This document shows, in pieces, positions 50,068-59,930 of a stretch of 64,000 bases of DNA. Under the pieces are notes generated by a model. The model ran no database searches, was not told the origin of the DNA, and was given only the letters and a program-made list of their open reading frames with translations. The stretch comes from Spirosoma telluris. Its GTDB lineage: Bacteria; Bacteroidota; Bacteroidia; Cytophagales; Spirosomataceae. Position numbers and translations under genes: made by a program. The DNA is taken from contig QLII01000001.1 of the NCBI GenBank assembly GCA_003259005.1, positions 7,927,001-7,991,000 of the forward strand, written 5' to 3'. The first letter of the stretch is position 1. Each line of letters starts with the position of its first letter.

Positions 50068-51163
50068 AACACCTCACCGAATACCGCGACCCCGAACTAG
50101 TAGAACAGTACATTCAGGAACTGCATAAAACCGCTACCCGCCCCTGGACGATCATGGAAGTGTGTGGAGGACAAACCCACGGACTGGTTAAAAATGGCAT
50201 TCTGAACCTATTGCCCGACCTTGTTACGATGGTACACGGGCCGGGTTGTCCGGTTTGTGTAACGCCTGTTAACCTAATCGACAAAGCCGTATATCTGGCT
50301 GAAGAAAAGGGTGTTATCCTCTGTTCCTTTGGCGATATGATCCGCGTACCGGGTTCGACTAAAAGCCTGCTCGACGCGAAAGCGGGTGGGGCCGACGTTC
50401 GGATTCTGTATTCGCCGTTGGAGGCTGTTCGGCTGGCACGCGAAAACCCCGACCGCGAGGTGGTGTTTTTTGCCGTTGGCTTTGAAACGACGGCCCCCGC
50501 CAACGCGCTATCGGTGGTACAGGCTCAGAAACTGGGACTAAAAAACTATTCGATTCTGGCGTCGCATGTGCTGGTACCGCCCGCGATGGAGGCTGTTATT
50601 CAGGACGACGATACCCATATTCAGGGTTTTCTGGCGGCCGGACACGTTTGTGCCATTATGGGTATAGCCGAGTACGGCCCGCTTGTGGAACGGTATAAAA
50701 TGCCTATGGTCGTGACGGGTTTCGAGCCAGTCGATCTGTTGCAGGGTATCCTAATGGTGGTACGGCAACTGGAGCGGGGTGAATACAAGCTCGAAAATCA
50801 GTACGCCCGCGTAGTCCGGCCCGAAGGAAATCCTGAAGCCCGGCGCATCATCGAGCAGGTCTTCGAAGTCGTAGACCGCGAGTGGCGGGGCATTGGCAAT
50901 ATCCCCGGCAGTGGGTGGGCGGTACGTTCCGAATTGGCCAATTTTGACGCCGACCGTAAGTTCTCGGTGTCTGTTACCAAAGTCCCGAATGCCCCGATTG
51001 CATCGCGGGTCTGGTGTTGAAAGGTATCAAAAAGCCACACGAATGCAGTCAATTTGGACGCGCCTGCTCGCCCGAACGGCCACTGGGTGCACCCATGGTT
51101 TCATCGGAAGGCGCGTGTGCGGCATATTATCATTTTTCAATGAGTGAATTGGTGAAAGAGTGA
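50064..51163 (+). CDS. hypD: Fe-S scaffold HypD
   Basis: Restored length is 366 residues. Family motifs are MEVCGGQTHGLVKNGI (Cys), VHGPGCPVCVTPVNLID (CxxC), CSFGDMIRVPGS, FFAVGFETTAPAN and GHVCAIMG, and the C-terminal [4Fe-4S] Cys in the restored segment (CIAGLVLKG, HECSQFGRACSP). The frame breaks near G50996; one added G repairs it. The last residues (MSELVKE) and stop run into the next hairpin and look repeat-derived. Confidence 0.93.
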
Positions 51164-51248
51164 AAGAGCGAATGAGTGAAAGGGCGAACAGTATCCGCAT
51201 CACTCATGCACTCTCACTCTTTCACTCATTCGCTCTTTCACTCTTTCA
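51153..51248. repeat. Perfect 29-bp hairpin at the hypD-hypE junction
   Basis: Arms 51153-51181 and 51220-51248 are exact complements (29/29), made of the same GTGAAAGAG/GAGCGAATG words as the element at 42253-42342. The left arm contains the hypD stop; the right arm ends 6 bp before the hypE start. Confidence 0.9.
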
Positions 51249-51254
51249 ATATCT

Positions 51255-52306
51255 ATGCAACTTCACTGTCCAATGCCGAAACTCGATTTCGACATTATTA
51301 CGCTCGGTCACGGCAGCGGGGGCATTCTGACCAATAAATTGCTCGAAGCGGGCGTGTTTGACCTGCTCAGTAATCCGTTGCTCGATACCCACCACGATGG
51401 GGCCATGCTGAACCTGACGGGCCGTGTGGCATTCACTACAGACAGTTACGTGATCTCGCCCGTCTTCTTTCCCGTGGCAACATCGGCGAACTGGCAGTTA
51501 ATGGAACCGTTAACGACTTGGCTATGTGCGGAGCCATTCCCAAATACCTGTCGCTGGGGTTTATTCTGGAAGAAGGTCTGACAATGGCCGAGTTCTGGGA
51601 TATTCTCGTCAGCATTAAAGGTGCTTCGGAACGGGCCGGTATACACATCGTCACAGGCGATACAAAGGTGGTCGAACGCGGGAAGGGGGATAAGATTTTT
51701 ATCAATACCTCCGGCATCGGTGAACTGCACCCACAGGCCGACATCAGCATAAAAAACGTTAAAGCAGGCGATAAAGTGATCGTTAGCGGACACATTGCTA
51801 CGCACGGTATGGCAATCATGTCGGTGCGGGAAGGGTTGGAATTTGAAACGACTTTAGAAAGCGATACGGCTCCACTGAACCATACCATTTTGGCGTTGCT
51901 GGACGAATTTGGTCATGACATTCACCTCTTGCGCGATCCCACACGTGGGGGTGTGGCAACCGTGTTGAACGAAATTGCCCGCGACCGAAACGTGGGCGTG
52001 ACCCGTGTGGGCATCGACCTGAAACAAGCGGCTATTCCGGTACTCGATGAGGTAGCGGGTGCCTGCGAACTGTTGGGCCTTGACCCGCTTTACGTCGCCA
52101 ACGAAGGCGTTTTTCTGGCTATTGTTGCCACCGAGGTCGCTGATGCGTTTCTCGAAAAACTACGCACACTCGACTATGGCCATTCGGCCGCCATCATTGG
52201 CGAAGTCGTGGCCGAACATCCAGGTCAGGTAGTACTCACAAGTCGTATCGGCGGTCGCCGAGTGGTGAATATGCTGGTCGGCGAGCAACTGCCGAGAATC
52301 TGTTAA
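51255..52306 (+). CDS. hypE: Thiocarbamate-dehydrating protein HypE
   Basis: Restored length is 350 residues. Motifs include ITLGHGSGGILTNKLL, DGAMLNLTGRVAFTTDSYV, NDLAMCGAIPKYLSLGFILEEG, VTGDTKVVERGKGD and DPTRGGVATVLNEIA. The C-terminal PRIC carries the Cys that receives the carbamoyl group from HypF and dehydrates it to cyanide. The frame breaks near G51474; one added G gives FFPGGNIGELAVNG. Confidence 0.94.
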
Positions 52307-52310
52307 TTCT

Positions 52311-53435
52311 ATGCTACTCACTACGCCTAATTTAACGCAATCATTACCCGGCCTTCCCCCGTTGGTGGAATTGAATACCGTTTTTCGGGGAAGTGCGGGC
52401 CATCCGTTTTTGGCCCCGCGCGGTGTATGGACAGTAGGCGGGCGACTGATGGTATCTGATACGGGTCAGAACCGTGTTTTTATCTGGAACCAGCTACCCA
52501 CGACGGAGTTTGCGGAACCCGACATTATTCTTGGTCAACTAGACACCGAAGAAACGGGGCGAAACTCAGGCGGGCAGGTTGGTGCTGATACCCTGCAATA
52601 TCCATCGGGTCTTTGGTCGGATGGGGAGCGATTAATTGTGGCTGATGCCTGGAATCACCGTGTTCTGATCTGGAACCACTTTCCAACTTACCACGGCCAA
52701 CCCGCCGATGTCGTGCTGGGTCAGGTAGATTTTATCTGCAATCAGCCCAACGGGCAAGGTATCGGGGCTGCGCCCACTGCACAAACGCTAAACTGGCCGT
52801 ATGGCGTAACCTCCGACGGTGAACGGCTTTGGATTGCCGATACGGGCAATCGGCGAGTATTGTATTACGACCATATTCCAACCCAGTCATATGCTTCGGC
52901 CACGGCCGTTATTGGACAACTAGATTTTACAGAAAGAGACTACGAGTCCGCCAATCCAGTCTGGCCGTATTCCGTCAAAATTGGTCCGAAGGGGCAGATG
53001 GCAGTAGTCGATACACAATATTACCGAACCCTGATCTGGCACGACTGGCGGACGGCCCCTAATCAACCTGCCGACGTGCTGATTGGGCAAGCTGATTTTG
53101 ATAGTAATGGCCAGAATCAATATGGCCTGTTCCCGGCAAAACAAACGCTGAGCTGGACCTATGATGCTCATTTTTATGGCAATGGTCTACTCGTAGCCGA
53201 CACGGGTAACAGCCGGATTCTATGGTTCGACAACATACCTACGCAACACAACCAACCGGCTGATAACCTGATTGGGCATGCCAGTTTTGCTACGGGTAGC
53301 GAAAATGCCAACACCCGTTTTGGTACGGATAAGCAGCTATATTGGCCGTTTTCGATCAGCACCGATGGTGATCAACTCGTCATTGCCGACACAGGTAACC
53401 ATCGGATCATCATTGGTAGCTTGCCAAACGACTAA
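52311..53435 (+). CDS. NHL-repeat beta-propeller protein in hydrogenase operon
   Basis: The 374-residue protein has about six NHL-like blades with the recurring pattern LIVADTGNHRVLIWN-P, for example WIADTGNRRVLYYDHIPT, LLVADTGNSRILWFDNIPT and VIADTGNHRIII. It has no signal peptide. It starts 4 bp after hypE, so it is co-transcribed. NHL proteins accompany some group 1h hydrogenases; a role in membrane docking or assembly is inferred. Confidence 0.8.
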   Translation: MLLTTPNLTQSLPGLPPLVELNTVFRGSAGHPFLAPRGVWTVGGRLMVSDTGQNRVFIWNQLPTTEFAEPDIILGQLDTEETGRNSGGQVGADTLQYPSGLWSDGERLIVADAWNHRVLIWNHFPTYHGQPADVVLGQVDFICNQPNGQGIGAAPTAQTLNWPYGVTSDGERLWIADTGNRRVLYYDHIPTQSYASATAVIGQLDFTERDYESANPVWPYSVKIGPKGQMAVVDTQYYRTLIWHDWRTAPNQPADVLIGQADFDSNGQNQYGLFPAKQTLSWTYDAHFYGNGLLVADTGNSRILWFDNIPTQHNQPADNLIGHASFATGSENANTRFGTDKQLYWPFSISTDGDQLVIADTGNHRIIIGSLPND

Positions 53436-53448
53436 CGAATTAACAAAC

Positions 53449-54094
53449 ATGCAAACGCTATTTCCCTTTTTGTTGGCTTTAAGTGTCGGTTTTGCCCACG
53501 CGTTTGAGGCCGATCATTTAGTGGCGGTGAGCAACATCGTGACCCGACGAAATGACATCCGGCTGGCCCTGAAAGACGGCGTATTCTGGGGCTAGGGCAT
53601 ACCTCCACAATCCTGATTGTAGGCAGCATTTTTATGTGGGGAAATTTGCCCTGCACGAATCGGATTTTCGTTTTCTCGAAGCGGGCGTTGGGGTTATGCT
53701 CATGACGCTTGGGGGTATACGGCTGTATAAGTTGATGATTCCGCTAAGTTTAGAGCTCGCACATTCGCATTCGACGGGAGCACTTCACTCACACGAAGGA
53801 CACGCGCATGGGTTGGCCTATGGTGTAGGTCTCATTCACGGTCTGGCAGGTAGTGGTGCTCTGATACTCTCGGTGCTGACTCAGATTAAGGGAACAGGTG
53901 CGGGCATGCTTTATTTAATATTGTTTGGCGTTGGTTCTATGGTAGGTATGATGGTGGCGGCTGGGGTATTCAGTGTCCCATTTTCGGTTCGATTACTAAC
54001 GAATTCAATGGTTCGTACTACGCTTGTGGTGCTGTCATCAATGGTTTGTATTGGACTTGGCGCAACGGTTGTTTATGAAAATGCACTGACCTAA
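53449..54094 (+). CDS. NiCoT/UreH-like nickel permease
   Basis: Restored length is 215 residues with about six membrane helices. The N-terminal helix has HAFEADHLVAVSN, the HX4DH signature of nickel/cobalt permeases, and LGHTSTILIVG follows. A His-rich loop (HSHSTGALHSHEGHAHG) is a likely metal sensor or trap. The frame breaks at GGGG 53588-53591 and GGGG 53638-53641; one added G at each restores WGLGHTSTILI and MWGKFALHES. It presumably supplies nickel to the hydrogenase. Confidence 0.85.
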
Positions 54095-54324
54095 TGGAGA
54101 CGTACAACGAAACGGATTTTGTTCTATACGCCCTAGCCGAAATGAAAATTCCGGTACAGAGCCATACCAGTAGGCATATCATACTGGCAAACGGCTATCA
54201 GATCGAAGTCGAAAAACGGGATTTATACCGGCTAAGCGTCGATGGTTTTGTGATTTCTCCTTTTGATGATATGGGGGCGTTGTGCCAGTTTATTCAACGA
54301 AACGACGTCCATGCCGATGATTGA
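54094..54324 (+). CDS. Small hypothetical protein at end of hydrogenase operon
   Basis: The 76-residue product (METYNETDFVLYALAEMKIP...) starts at TAATGG, overlapping the permease stop by one base, and overlaps the next gene by 14 bp. Predicted beta-alpha structure, no motif recognised. The coupling suggests a role in the same unit. Confidence 0.6.
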   Translation: METYNETDFVLYALAEMKIPVQSHTSRHIILANGYQIEVEKRDLYRLSVDGFVISPFDDMGALCQFIQRNDVHADD

Positions 54325-54865
54325 TCTGTCCATTATTGCCCTTTCGGAAAGCTTGTCAAAACCCGGCAATTATGCCCTTATTCTGGAAGACACTGTGGGT
54401 AAACGACGCATACCGCTAATAATTGGTGCCAGCGAAGCGCAGGCTATTGCCGTTGCGATGGAGAAGATGCAACCCCTTCGACCCTTCACCCATGACCTGT
54501 TTTATCAGACATTGAAACAGGCAGGTATTCTCCTGAAAGAGGCCGTCATTACACGCGTTCGAGATGAGATTTTCTATGCTACCATTAGTCTACTGACACC
54601 AGCTGGAGAAACCATCAAGCTGGACGCCCGTCCCTCTGACGCCATCGCGCTGGCCGTTCGTTTCGACTGTCCGCTTCGTGCCAGTGATGACGTTGTAGAT
54701 ACATCCGGCTATTTCGTTGACGATAAAACCCGCGATAAAAAAGGCTCCTACGCCGAATACACTATGGCCGAACTGGAAGAACTACTCGCCAAAATTATCA
54801 AGAAGGAAGACTACGAAAGTGCCGCTCGGGTACGGGATGCTATCGAACGGCGAAAAAGGGAATAA
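54311..54865 (+). CDS. Bifunctional nuclease (BFN) family protein with UVR motif
   Basis: From ATG 54311 the protein has 184 residues. The BFN/DUF151 domain includes LPLIIGASEAQAIA-type sequence (RRIPLIIGASEAQAIAVAM) and LDARPSDAIALAVRFDCP; the C-terminus has a UVR-like helix (EDYESAARVRDAIERRKRE). Characterised relatives have nuclease activity. It is translationally coupled to the upstream gene but probably not part of H2 metabolism. Confidence 0.85.
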   Translation: MPMIDLSIIALSESLSKPGNYALILEDTVGKRRIPLIIGASEAQAIAVAMEKMQPLRPFTHDLFYQTLKQAGILLKEAVITRVRDEIFYATISLLTPAGETIKLDARPSDAIALAVRFDCPLRASDDVVDTSGYFVDDKTRDKKGSYAEYTMAELEELLAKIIKKEDYESAARVRDAIERRKRE

Positions 54866-54926
54866 AAGAAACACGTAGACCTGATAGGGTGATTGCGTAA
54901 AAGGCTAAGTTAGCCATCTTTCAAAG

Positions 54927-55098
54927 ATGGGCGTAGCCGAGTTCAACGGTACATTCAGACGCGAAGTGCTGAATGCCAACCCGTTTAGTAGTCTGGCGAA
55001 AGTGCGCCGAACGGTGGATGCCTGGTTAGAGGAGTACAATGCGGCCTCATCAGGCGTTAAAGTTTATGACCCCGGTCGAATACCGACAGGCGGCTTAA
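54927..55098 (+). pseudogene. IS3-family transposase remnant (C-terminal end)
   Basis: The sequence reads AEFNGTFRREVLNANPFSSLAKVRRTVDAWLEEYNA, then after a two-base loss (GCGCGG to GCGG) HQALKFMTPVEYRQAA and a stop at 55098. This is the C-terminal end of an IS3-type integrase (rve) domain. The catalytic D,D residues are absent, so only a dead fragment remains. Confidence 0.65.
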
Positions 55099-55158
55099 AC
55101 TCCAGTCAAAACTGGCTCATAAAAGGGGTAAGAATACTCCATTTCAAGGTTCGTAAAA

Positions 55159-56043
55159 CTAGCTAGTTGGCCCGAACTCCAATAGGATACCTGACAGCAT
55201 CAGCAATCCGTCCACGTACAGGTAATAGCCATAATCTGAAGGCTGCGTAGCAATCCGTCGAATTGTCAACCCTAATAGAGCCATGGGTACGCTTAAACAT
55301 ACTACGGGCCAGACGTTTAGCCACTGTCTATATAATATAGCAATAGTCAATCCAAAACATAGAGTAAGGCCGTAGAAGAACCAACGAATCTGAGTTTCAG
55401 TTAGCATCGATGCAATCGTAAGCCACTTCGACTGCCGATCTGTAGCTCGATCACGGTAGTCAAACCAGAGAGCAATGCTATAGATTAATAAAAACCGGTT
55501 TATAAGCCAGGTTCCTATAAGTACCCAACTGGTCGGCTGAACCGGGATTGCCATTAATAATGGAAGAGCCGCTGTGACGTAGGTCCAAATTAAAGCAAGA
55601 TAGATCGATTTAAAAACGGCAATCCGGCGCAGAATACTAAATAATCGCCAGTTGATTTTAGGGGCTGAATACAAAAACGTCAGTAAGACGACGGGCAGTA
55701 AGTCAAGGACGTACGCTTGTAAATAGACCAGCAGCCAGAGACCCACCAGGACCGCGCCGATAAACAAACCAAGCAGGGTTTGCTTATGCGTTTGATTCCA
55801 CCGGCCTCGATTGGTACTATCAATAGATGAATCGGTCAAATACCAGTGTAGTGAATAACTACCCAGTGTACCCGCAAAGAGGAACGCTAAAGAGGAAGCG
55901 GGAAGATTGAGCTTGAAAAGTCGTGCGGTGGTCTGGCACATCATAACCGCGCAAAGTGCAATGTAGGCGTTGCTAAACAGGACGAACTGTAGAATACCCT
56001 CAAAAATTAGTGCAATTCGCTTGACCATATCCGAATAACTCAA
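55159..56043 (-). CDS. UbiA-like polytopic membrane protein
   Basis: The 294-residue protein has about eight membrane helices (NAYIALCAVMMCQTTARLF, LPVVLLTFLYSAPKINWRLF, WVLIGTWLINRFLLIYSIALW). IALWFDYRDRATDRQSKWLT resembles the second Asp-rich motif of UbiA prenyltransferases (DxRDxxxD), but the usual first NxxxDxxxD motif is not clear. It may be a degenerate UbiA relative. Confidence 0.65.
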   Translation of the reverse strand: MSYSDMVKRIALIFEGILQFVLFSNAYIALCAVMMCQTTARLFKLNLPASSLAFLFAGTLGSYSLHWYLTDSSIDSTNRGRWNQTHKQTLLGLFIGAVLVGLWLLVYLQAYVLDLLPVVLLTFLYSAPKINWRLFSILRRIAVFKSIYLALIWTYVTAALPLLMAIPVQPTSWVLIGTWLINRFLLIYSIALWFDYRDRATDRQSKWLTIASMLTETQIRWFFYGLTLCFGLTIAILYRQWLNVWPVVCLSVPMALLGLTIRRIATQPSDYGYYLYVDGLLMLSGILLEFGPTS

Positions 56044-56231
56044 GAAATGGTCTGTTCGTTATCATCCCCCTCAATACATGGACGGAATCATTACAACTTA
56101 TTTCTTAATTCTATGTCTATCCTCTCAATGCCCTGGTCGTCAATGACAAGCTAAACGTTAATGTGTTTATAAATGGATAGTACTGGCAATTACATTATGT
56201 ACAGCTAAAAGTAAGAACCATTCAGACTCGG

Positions 56232-56726
56232 CTACTTTTCCATTCTGACTAAAATCGCTTTCATTTCAGCAATCTCCCGTTCCTGCGATTCGATGATTCC
56301 CTTTGCCAATTTCCGTAATTTGGGGTCTTTCAACTTCGCAGCCTGACTGACCATGATTGCTGAGGAGTGGTGCGGAATCATTGCTTTCATATATTGTTCA
56401 TCATTTACAAACGTCTGTGTCCGGAGCAGGATAAGCACTCCACTAATAGCGATAATACTAGCACCAATGATCAGACCGTTTAAACGTCGGTTTTTGTACA
56501 TAGAACCCATAAACGCAAGCATGATGAGCGCCATGGGGGCTGTCATCAGCAAGGTCATATAGAGTCGGGTCAAACCAATATAGACATGGCTGAACTGATC
56601 CACATTTAGATACATTACGGCTTGCATTATAATGTAGGAAACACCGATCATCAACCCAAACTTTTGGTAACTTCCCTGTTCCATATTCATGTGGTTTTCC
56701 ATTTTGTTTTGAGTTGTTGAGAACAT
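56232..56726 (-). CDS. DUF305 membrane protein
   Basis: The 164-residue protein has three or four helices (KFGLMIGVSYIIMQAVMYL; LYMTLLMTAPMALIMLAFMG; LIIGASIIAISGVLILL). The DUF305 signature follows: YMKAMIPHHSSAIMVSQAA and DPKLRKLAKGIIESQEREIAEMK. DUF305 proteins are often near copper-handling genes. Alternative starts at MENHMNMEQ are possible. Confidence 0.82.
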   Translation of the reverse strand: MFSTTQNKMENHMNMEQGSYQKFGLMIGVSYIIMQAVMYLNVDQFSHVYIGLTRLYMTLLMTAPMALIMLAFMGSMYKNRRLNGLIIGASIIAISGVLILLRTQTFVNDEQYMKAMIPHHSSAIMVSQAAKLKDPKLRKLAKGIIESQEREIAEMKAILVRMEK

Positions 56727-56813
56727 AAAGTTGTTAAGGTCCCTCCATTCGGGATGGGCATTGGCTCCTAATAATTTCGTAAAAAGTAAGCCAGTTAGAA
56801 ATGATGTAACTGA

Positions 56814-57215
56814 TTATCGCCTAGTTGTTAAAATAACTTGCCCTGCCGGATACTGGACCTCCGCATTATCTTCAGCCGTAATGAATACTGCTTTCGGTTC
56901 ATTAATAACACTTGTCGTTAGAGTCGCTTTCAGTGATTTTCCATTGGGCATTATTTGCCCTAATTTTTTAGCTGAATTCTCCGTTGATTCCATCCAGACC
57001 AGATAGGTGTTTTTAGATGGGTTAAGGTTATTGGGCTCTGCCAGATTCTGTACAGTTAAATTGATGACATAATTCTTATTCTTGTCCTTTTTTACGTTTA
57101 CCTCACCGGTTGCTGCCGGTACAATCGTGGAGGTAACAAATGTCATTTTAGGTGTACATGAGCTGAGCAATATGATCGTAAACAGTATCGAAGTAATTGC
57201 ATTGATCGTTTTCAT
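56814..57215 (-). CDS. Small lipoprotein, unknown function
   Basis: The 133-residue product has a lipoprotein signal ending ILLSSCTPK (Cys about 20) and a beta-rich mature part (VNVKKDKNKNYVINLTVQNL; NSAKKLGQIMPNGKSL). Family not recognised. The 57216-57506 gap to the next gene shows no feature I can support. Confidence 0.65.
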   Translation of the reverse strand: MKTINAITSILFTIILLSSCTPKMTFVTSTIVPAATGEVNVKKDKNKNYVINLTVQNLAEPNNLNPSKNTYLVWMESTENSAKKLGQIMPNGKSLKATLTTSVINEPKAVFITAEDNAEVQYPAGQVILTTRR

Positions 57216-57506
57216 TTTCTTGCGTTTTACCTATCAGCTAAATAGCTGATTTTGTATGGATGTTTATTTAAAGACAAAAGGTGGTCACGGGATGGCCCTA
57301 AACAAATACAGCCCCTTCAACTCTCTATTTTCAATAATAGTACCCTCGTTATTTATTAGCGAAACGGGCCTGGCGGTCAGGTTTAGCGATAGCTCTACAG
57401 TAGCACAAAAAGCTTTCCCTTATGGTGGGAATTTTATAATGCCTAGGGTATGAGTTATACAAGATATAAACTATTGCGAAGTTTATGTCTTGTACTGAGC
57501 CCTCTG

Positions 57507-58064
57507 TTAATAGTGGTCTGCCCGATAAGAATACTTCTCAAACATCAGGTTAATAGCCTGTTTGATTTTGTTATGATCGCGGTCAAATCCATTATTGTTC
57601 GTCAACCCTGACGCCAGCCCACGCCATACAACCTGCCCCGTTTTTTTATCGACCAGATTAACAATAAGAGAGCCTGCTTTTACATCAAACGATGTTTGGT
57701 CATCAGGTTCACGTACTTCATTGTTGCCAAAATAGGTTGTGCCATAGCCTGCATACCCCTTAATGGTCGTTGGTCTATCAAAAACGCGGAAGTTCACTAA
57801 AAGGTCGGGTGATTGCCGATTGAACGTATACCCTCTGCCATCCAGCGCAAAGGCCACGGCGTTGCGGACACGTTCCTTTAGTTCGAGGTCATTTAGAAAA
57901 TAAAATCCAGGATCGAGCTTATTGTCCACCTGTGAGGTCCAGGCGTAGGTTTTGTACTTACTGAAATCGGTATTCAGTTTTTTGTCAGCATCGATAGTTA
58001 TGTTTTGGGCCCAGCTCAGGCTGGTGGTTAGTAGCAGGGCTACAGAAAAAAGGATCGTTTTCAT
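57507..58064 (-). CDS. DUF4136 exported protein
   Basis: From the ATG at 58064 the protein has 185 residues, with a signal peptide (to about SLSWAQ). DUF4136 features follow: DFSKYKTYAWTSQVD, RVRNAVAFALDGRGY, PDLLVNFRVF and GSLIVNLVDKKTGQVVWRGLASG. Function is unknown. Confidence 0.85.
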   Translation of the reverse strand: MKTILFSVALLLTTSLSWAQNITIDADKKLNTDFSKYKTYAWTSQVDNKLDPGFYFLNDLELKERVRNAVAFALDGRGYTFNRQSPDLLVNFRVFDRPTTIKGYAGYGTTYFGNNEVREPDDQTSFDVKAGSLIVNLVDKKTGQVVWRGLASGLTNNNGFDRDHNKIKQAINLMFEKYSYRADHY

Positions 58065-58180
58065 ACTTGTTGAGTTTATGTTGTTTGACAAACAAAGGTG
58101 ACCACTCAGGCTTAGCGTTGACTTAATATTTACTTAGAATTGTCTTAGAATCAGACTCATTAATCACACCGAAAGCTAGC

Positions 58181-59223
58181 TTAACTACCTTTCTCCAGCT
58201 TGTCCTTTATGTATAATTCCTGAATAATCACCAGCAGGACGGCAATGAGCGGAGATGCGAACAGAACGCCCGCTAACCCAACCAGAATGCCCAACAAAAC
58301 CTGGCCGAACAAAAGCAGAGCGGGTGGAACGGAAACGAATTTTTTGTCGAGCAGGGGTGTCAGTATATACCCTTCCAGCGATTGAACGCCCATATAAAGC
58401 GCAAAAACGTAGATAACATAGTTTGTTCCCTGTGGCAAGGCCACCAATAAGGCCGGAGCCAGGGCAATGTAAGGCCCCAGATTCGGAATGAAATTGAGTA
58501 TCCCGGCTATGATACCCAGCACAATGGGAAAAGGAATGCCCAGCAACGCCAGCCCTACACCCGTTACTACGGCCACAACGGTCATAGTAATCGACCGGCT
58601 GATGAACCAGTTCTTCAGCGTCGTATAACACTGATCCATGACCCCAATAGTCGATGGCGATACGAGGGACTAAAAAGTTTAACAAACCCCTTCCGATAAA
58701 TATCAGGGCTAGAGGCCAAATAAATACCCGTTATAATCACAATCAGTACATTGACCAGACCGCCCAGCGTACTGGAAAAAATACCGGTTATCTGCGACAG
58801 TACACCCATGCCCCGGCCATTTGACGAGAAGATCTGCCCCGGTTTCTCCGGTATGCCTTCCAGTAACTTTTTACCCCATTCAGATTGTGAGAGATGTCCC
58901 TTTAGCCGCTCGACCGACGCAGGCAGCGATTGAGCCAGTTCGTCGGCTTGCCGACTAACGGTAGGTGCCAGCGCCCAGATTGTGCCCCCAATTAATGCGA
59001 TCAGTAACAACATGACCAGCCCCATCGACATCCCATAACCCAGAGATGTTTTGCTACTGACAAACTCACTAAGCCCACTTATCACCACTGATACGATGAT
59101 TCCTCCGAATACCAGAAAGAAAAAAGTAGCGGCATAGCCTACCAATAGAAACAGGGCTGCTAGTAGCAAACCAACAAAAGCCGCCGTAGCGGCTCGTCGC
59201 GAAAAGGAAAGGGTTTGCTTCAT
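58181..59223 (-). CDS. AI-2E family transporter
   Basis: Restored length is 347 residues with about seven helices and the family core GIPFPIVLGIIAGILNFIPNLGPYIALAPA. The frame breaks at CCCC 58641-58644; one added base gives LLGVMDQCYTTLKNWF. The family was named for autoinducer-2 export, but many members serve other roles (for example Na+/H+ antiport), so the substrate is open. Confidence 0.87.
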
Positions 59224-59311
59224 CAGGAACTAAGGATTAGTTTGACTAGCTGATTTCAGTTACGGTAGGGCGGATCACAGTTTGCCGACTGGGTATATCC
59301 GATTATGCTAC

Positions 59312-59930
59312 TCACCTTTTTGGTGTAGCCACAGGTGGGCGCGATAAAATGGCTGGGCCATTGGTTTGTTTTTCCTGCAAGACCACCGAGTGTTGATAAG
59401 GCATATCAATATTGGCGTCGTCGAGTGCCAGTTTGATTCCAGTCACCACCTGATCACTAACCTTTAATACGTTTGCCTGATGCGATTCGGCCCAGAAATA
59501 AAGCGTTAGCGTTATTGATGTGCCAGACAGGTCGGAAGCATAGACGTCCAGCAATGATATCACCAGGTTTAAACGAAGGAAATATAACGACACAGGCAGC
59601 TAATACGCCGAAAATTGTGATAAACGTATTGATGATTCGACTTGCCAGATTAGCCAGCATATCGTCGATACCATGGGTGCGTTTGGTTAGATTTGTAATT
59701 ACTCGCTGTAGCAGCCTGCCTGCTATCCAGAAAAGTATGAATACAAAAACACCAACCAGCAGATAAGGAAGCCGTTCGACCATGCCCTTCATAAAATCAC
59801 GAACTGTTCGCCAGAATAATATCAGTGCATCATTGATAGTAAAGGGCGGTTCATTCACCCGGTCGGGTTGCCAGGAGGTCAATAAAAAAATCATACCGTT
59901 ACTGTTTACACACGTTGTTGAAGCAGGCAC
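59312..59930 (-). pseudogene. MscS-type mechanosensitive channel with internal deletion
   Basis: The N-terminal part has membrane helices (YLLVGVFVFILFWIAGRLL; NTFITIFGVLAACVVIF) and reads into PSFKPGDIIAG. The end, in another frame, is DVYASDLSGTSITLTLYFWAESHQANVLKVSDQV, normal for an MscS C-terminus. The pore-lining helix and beta domain between them (about 110-130 residues) are missing. It is a real deletion or an assembly collapse near 59550. Confidence 0.6.
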
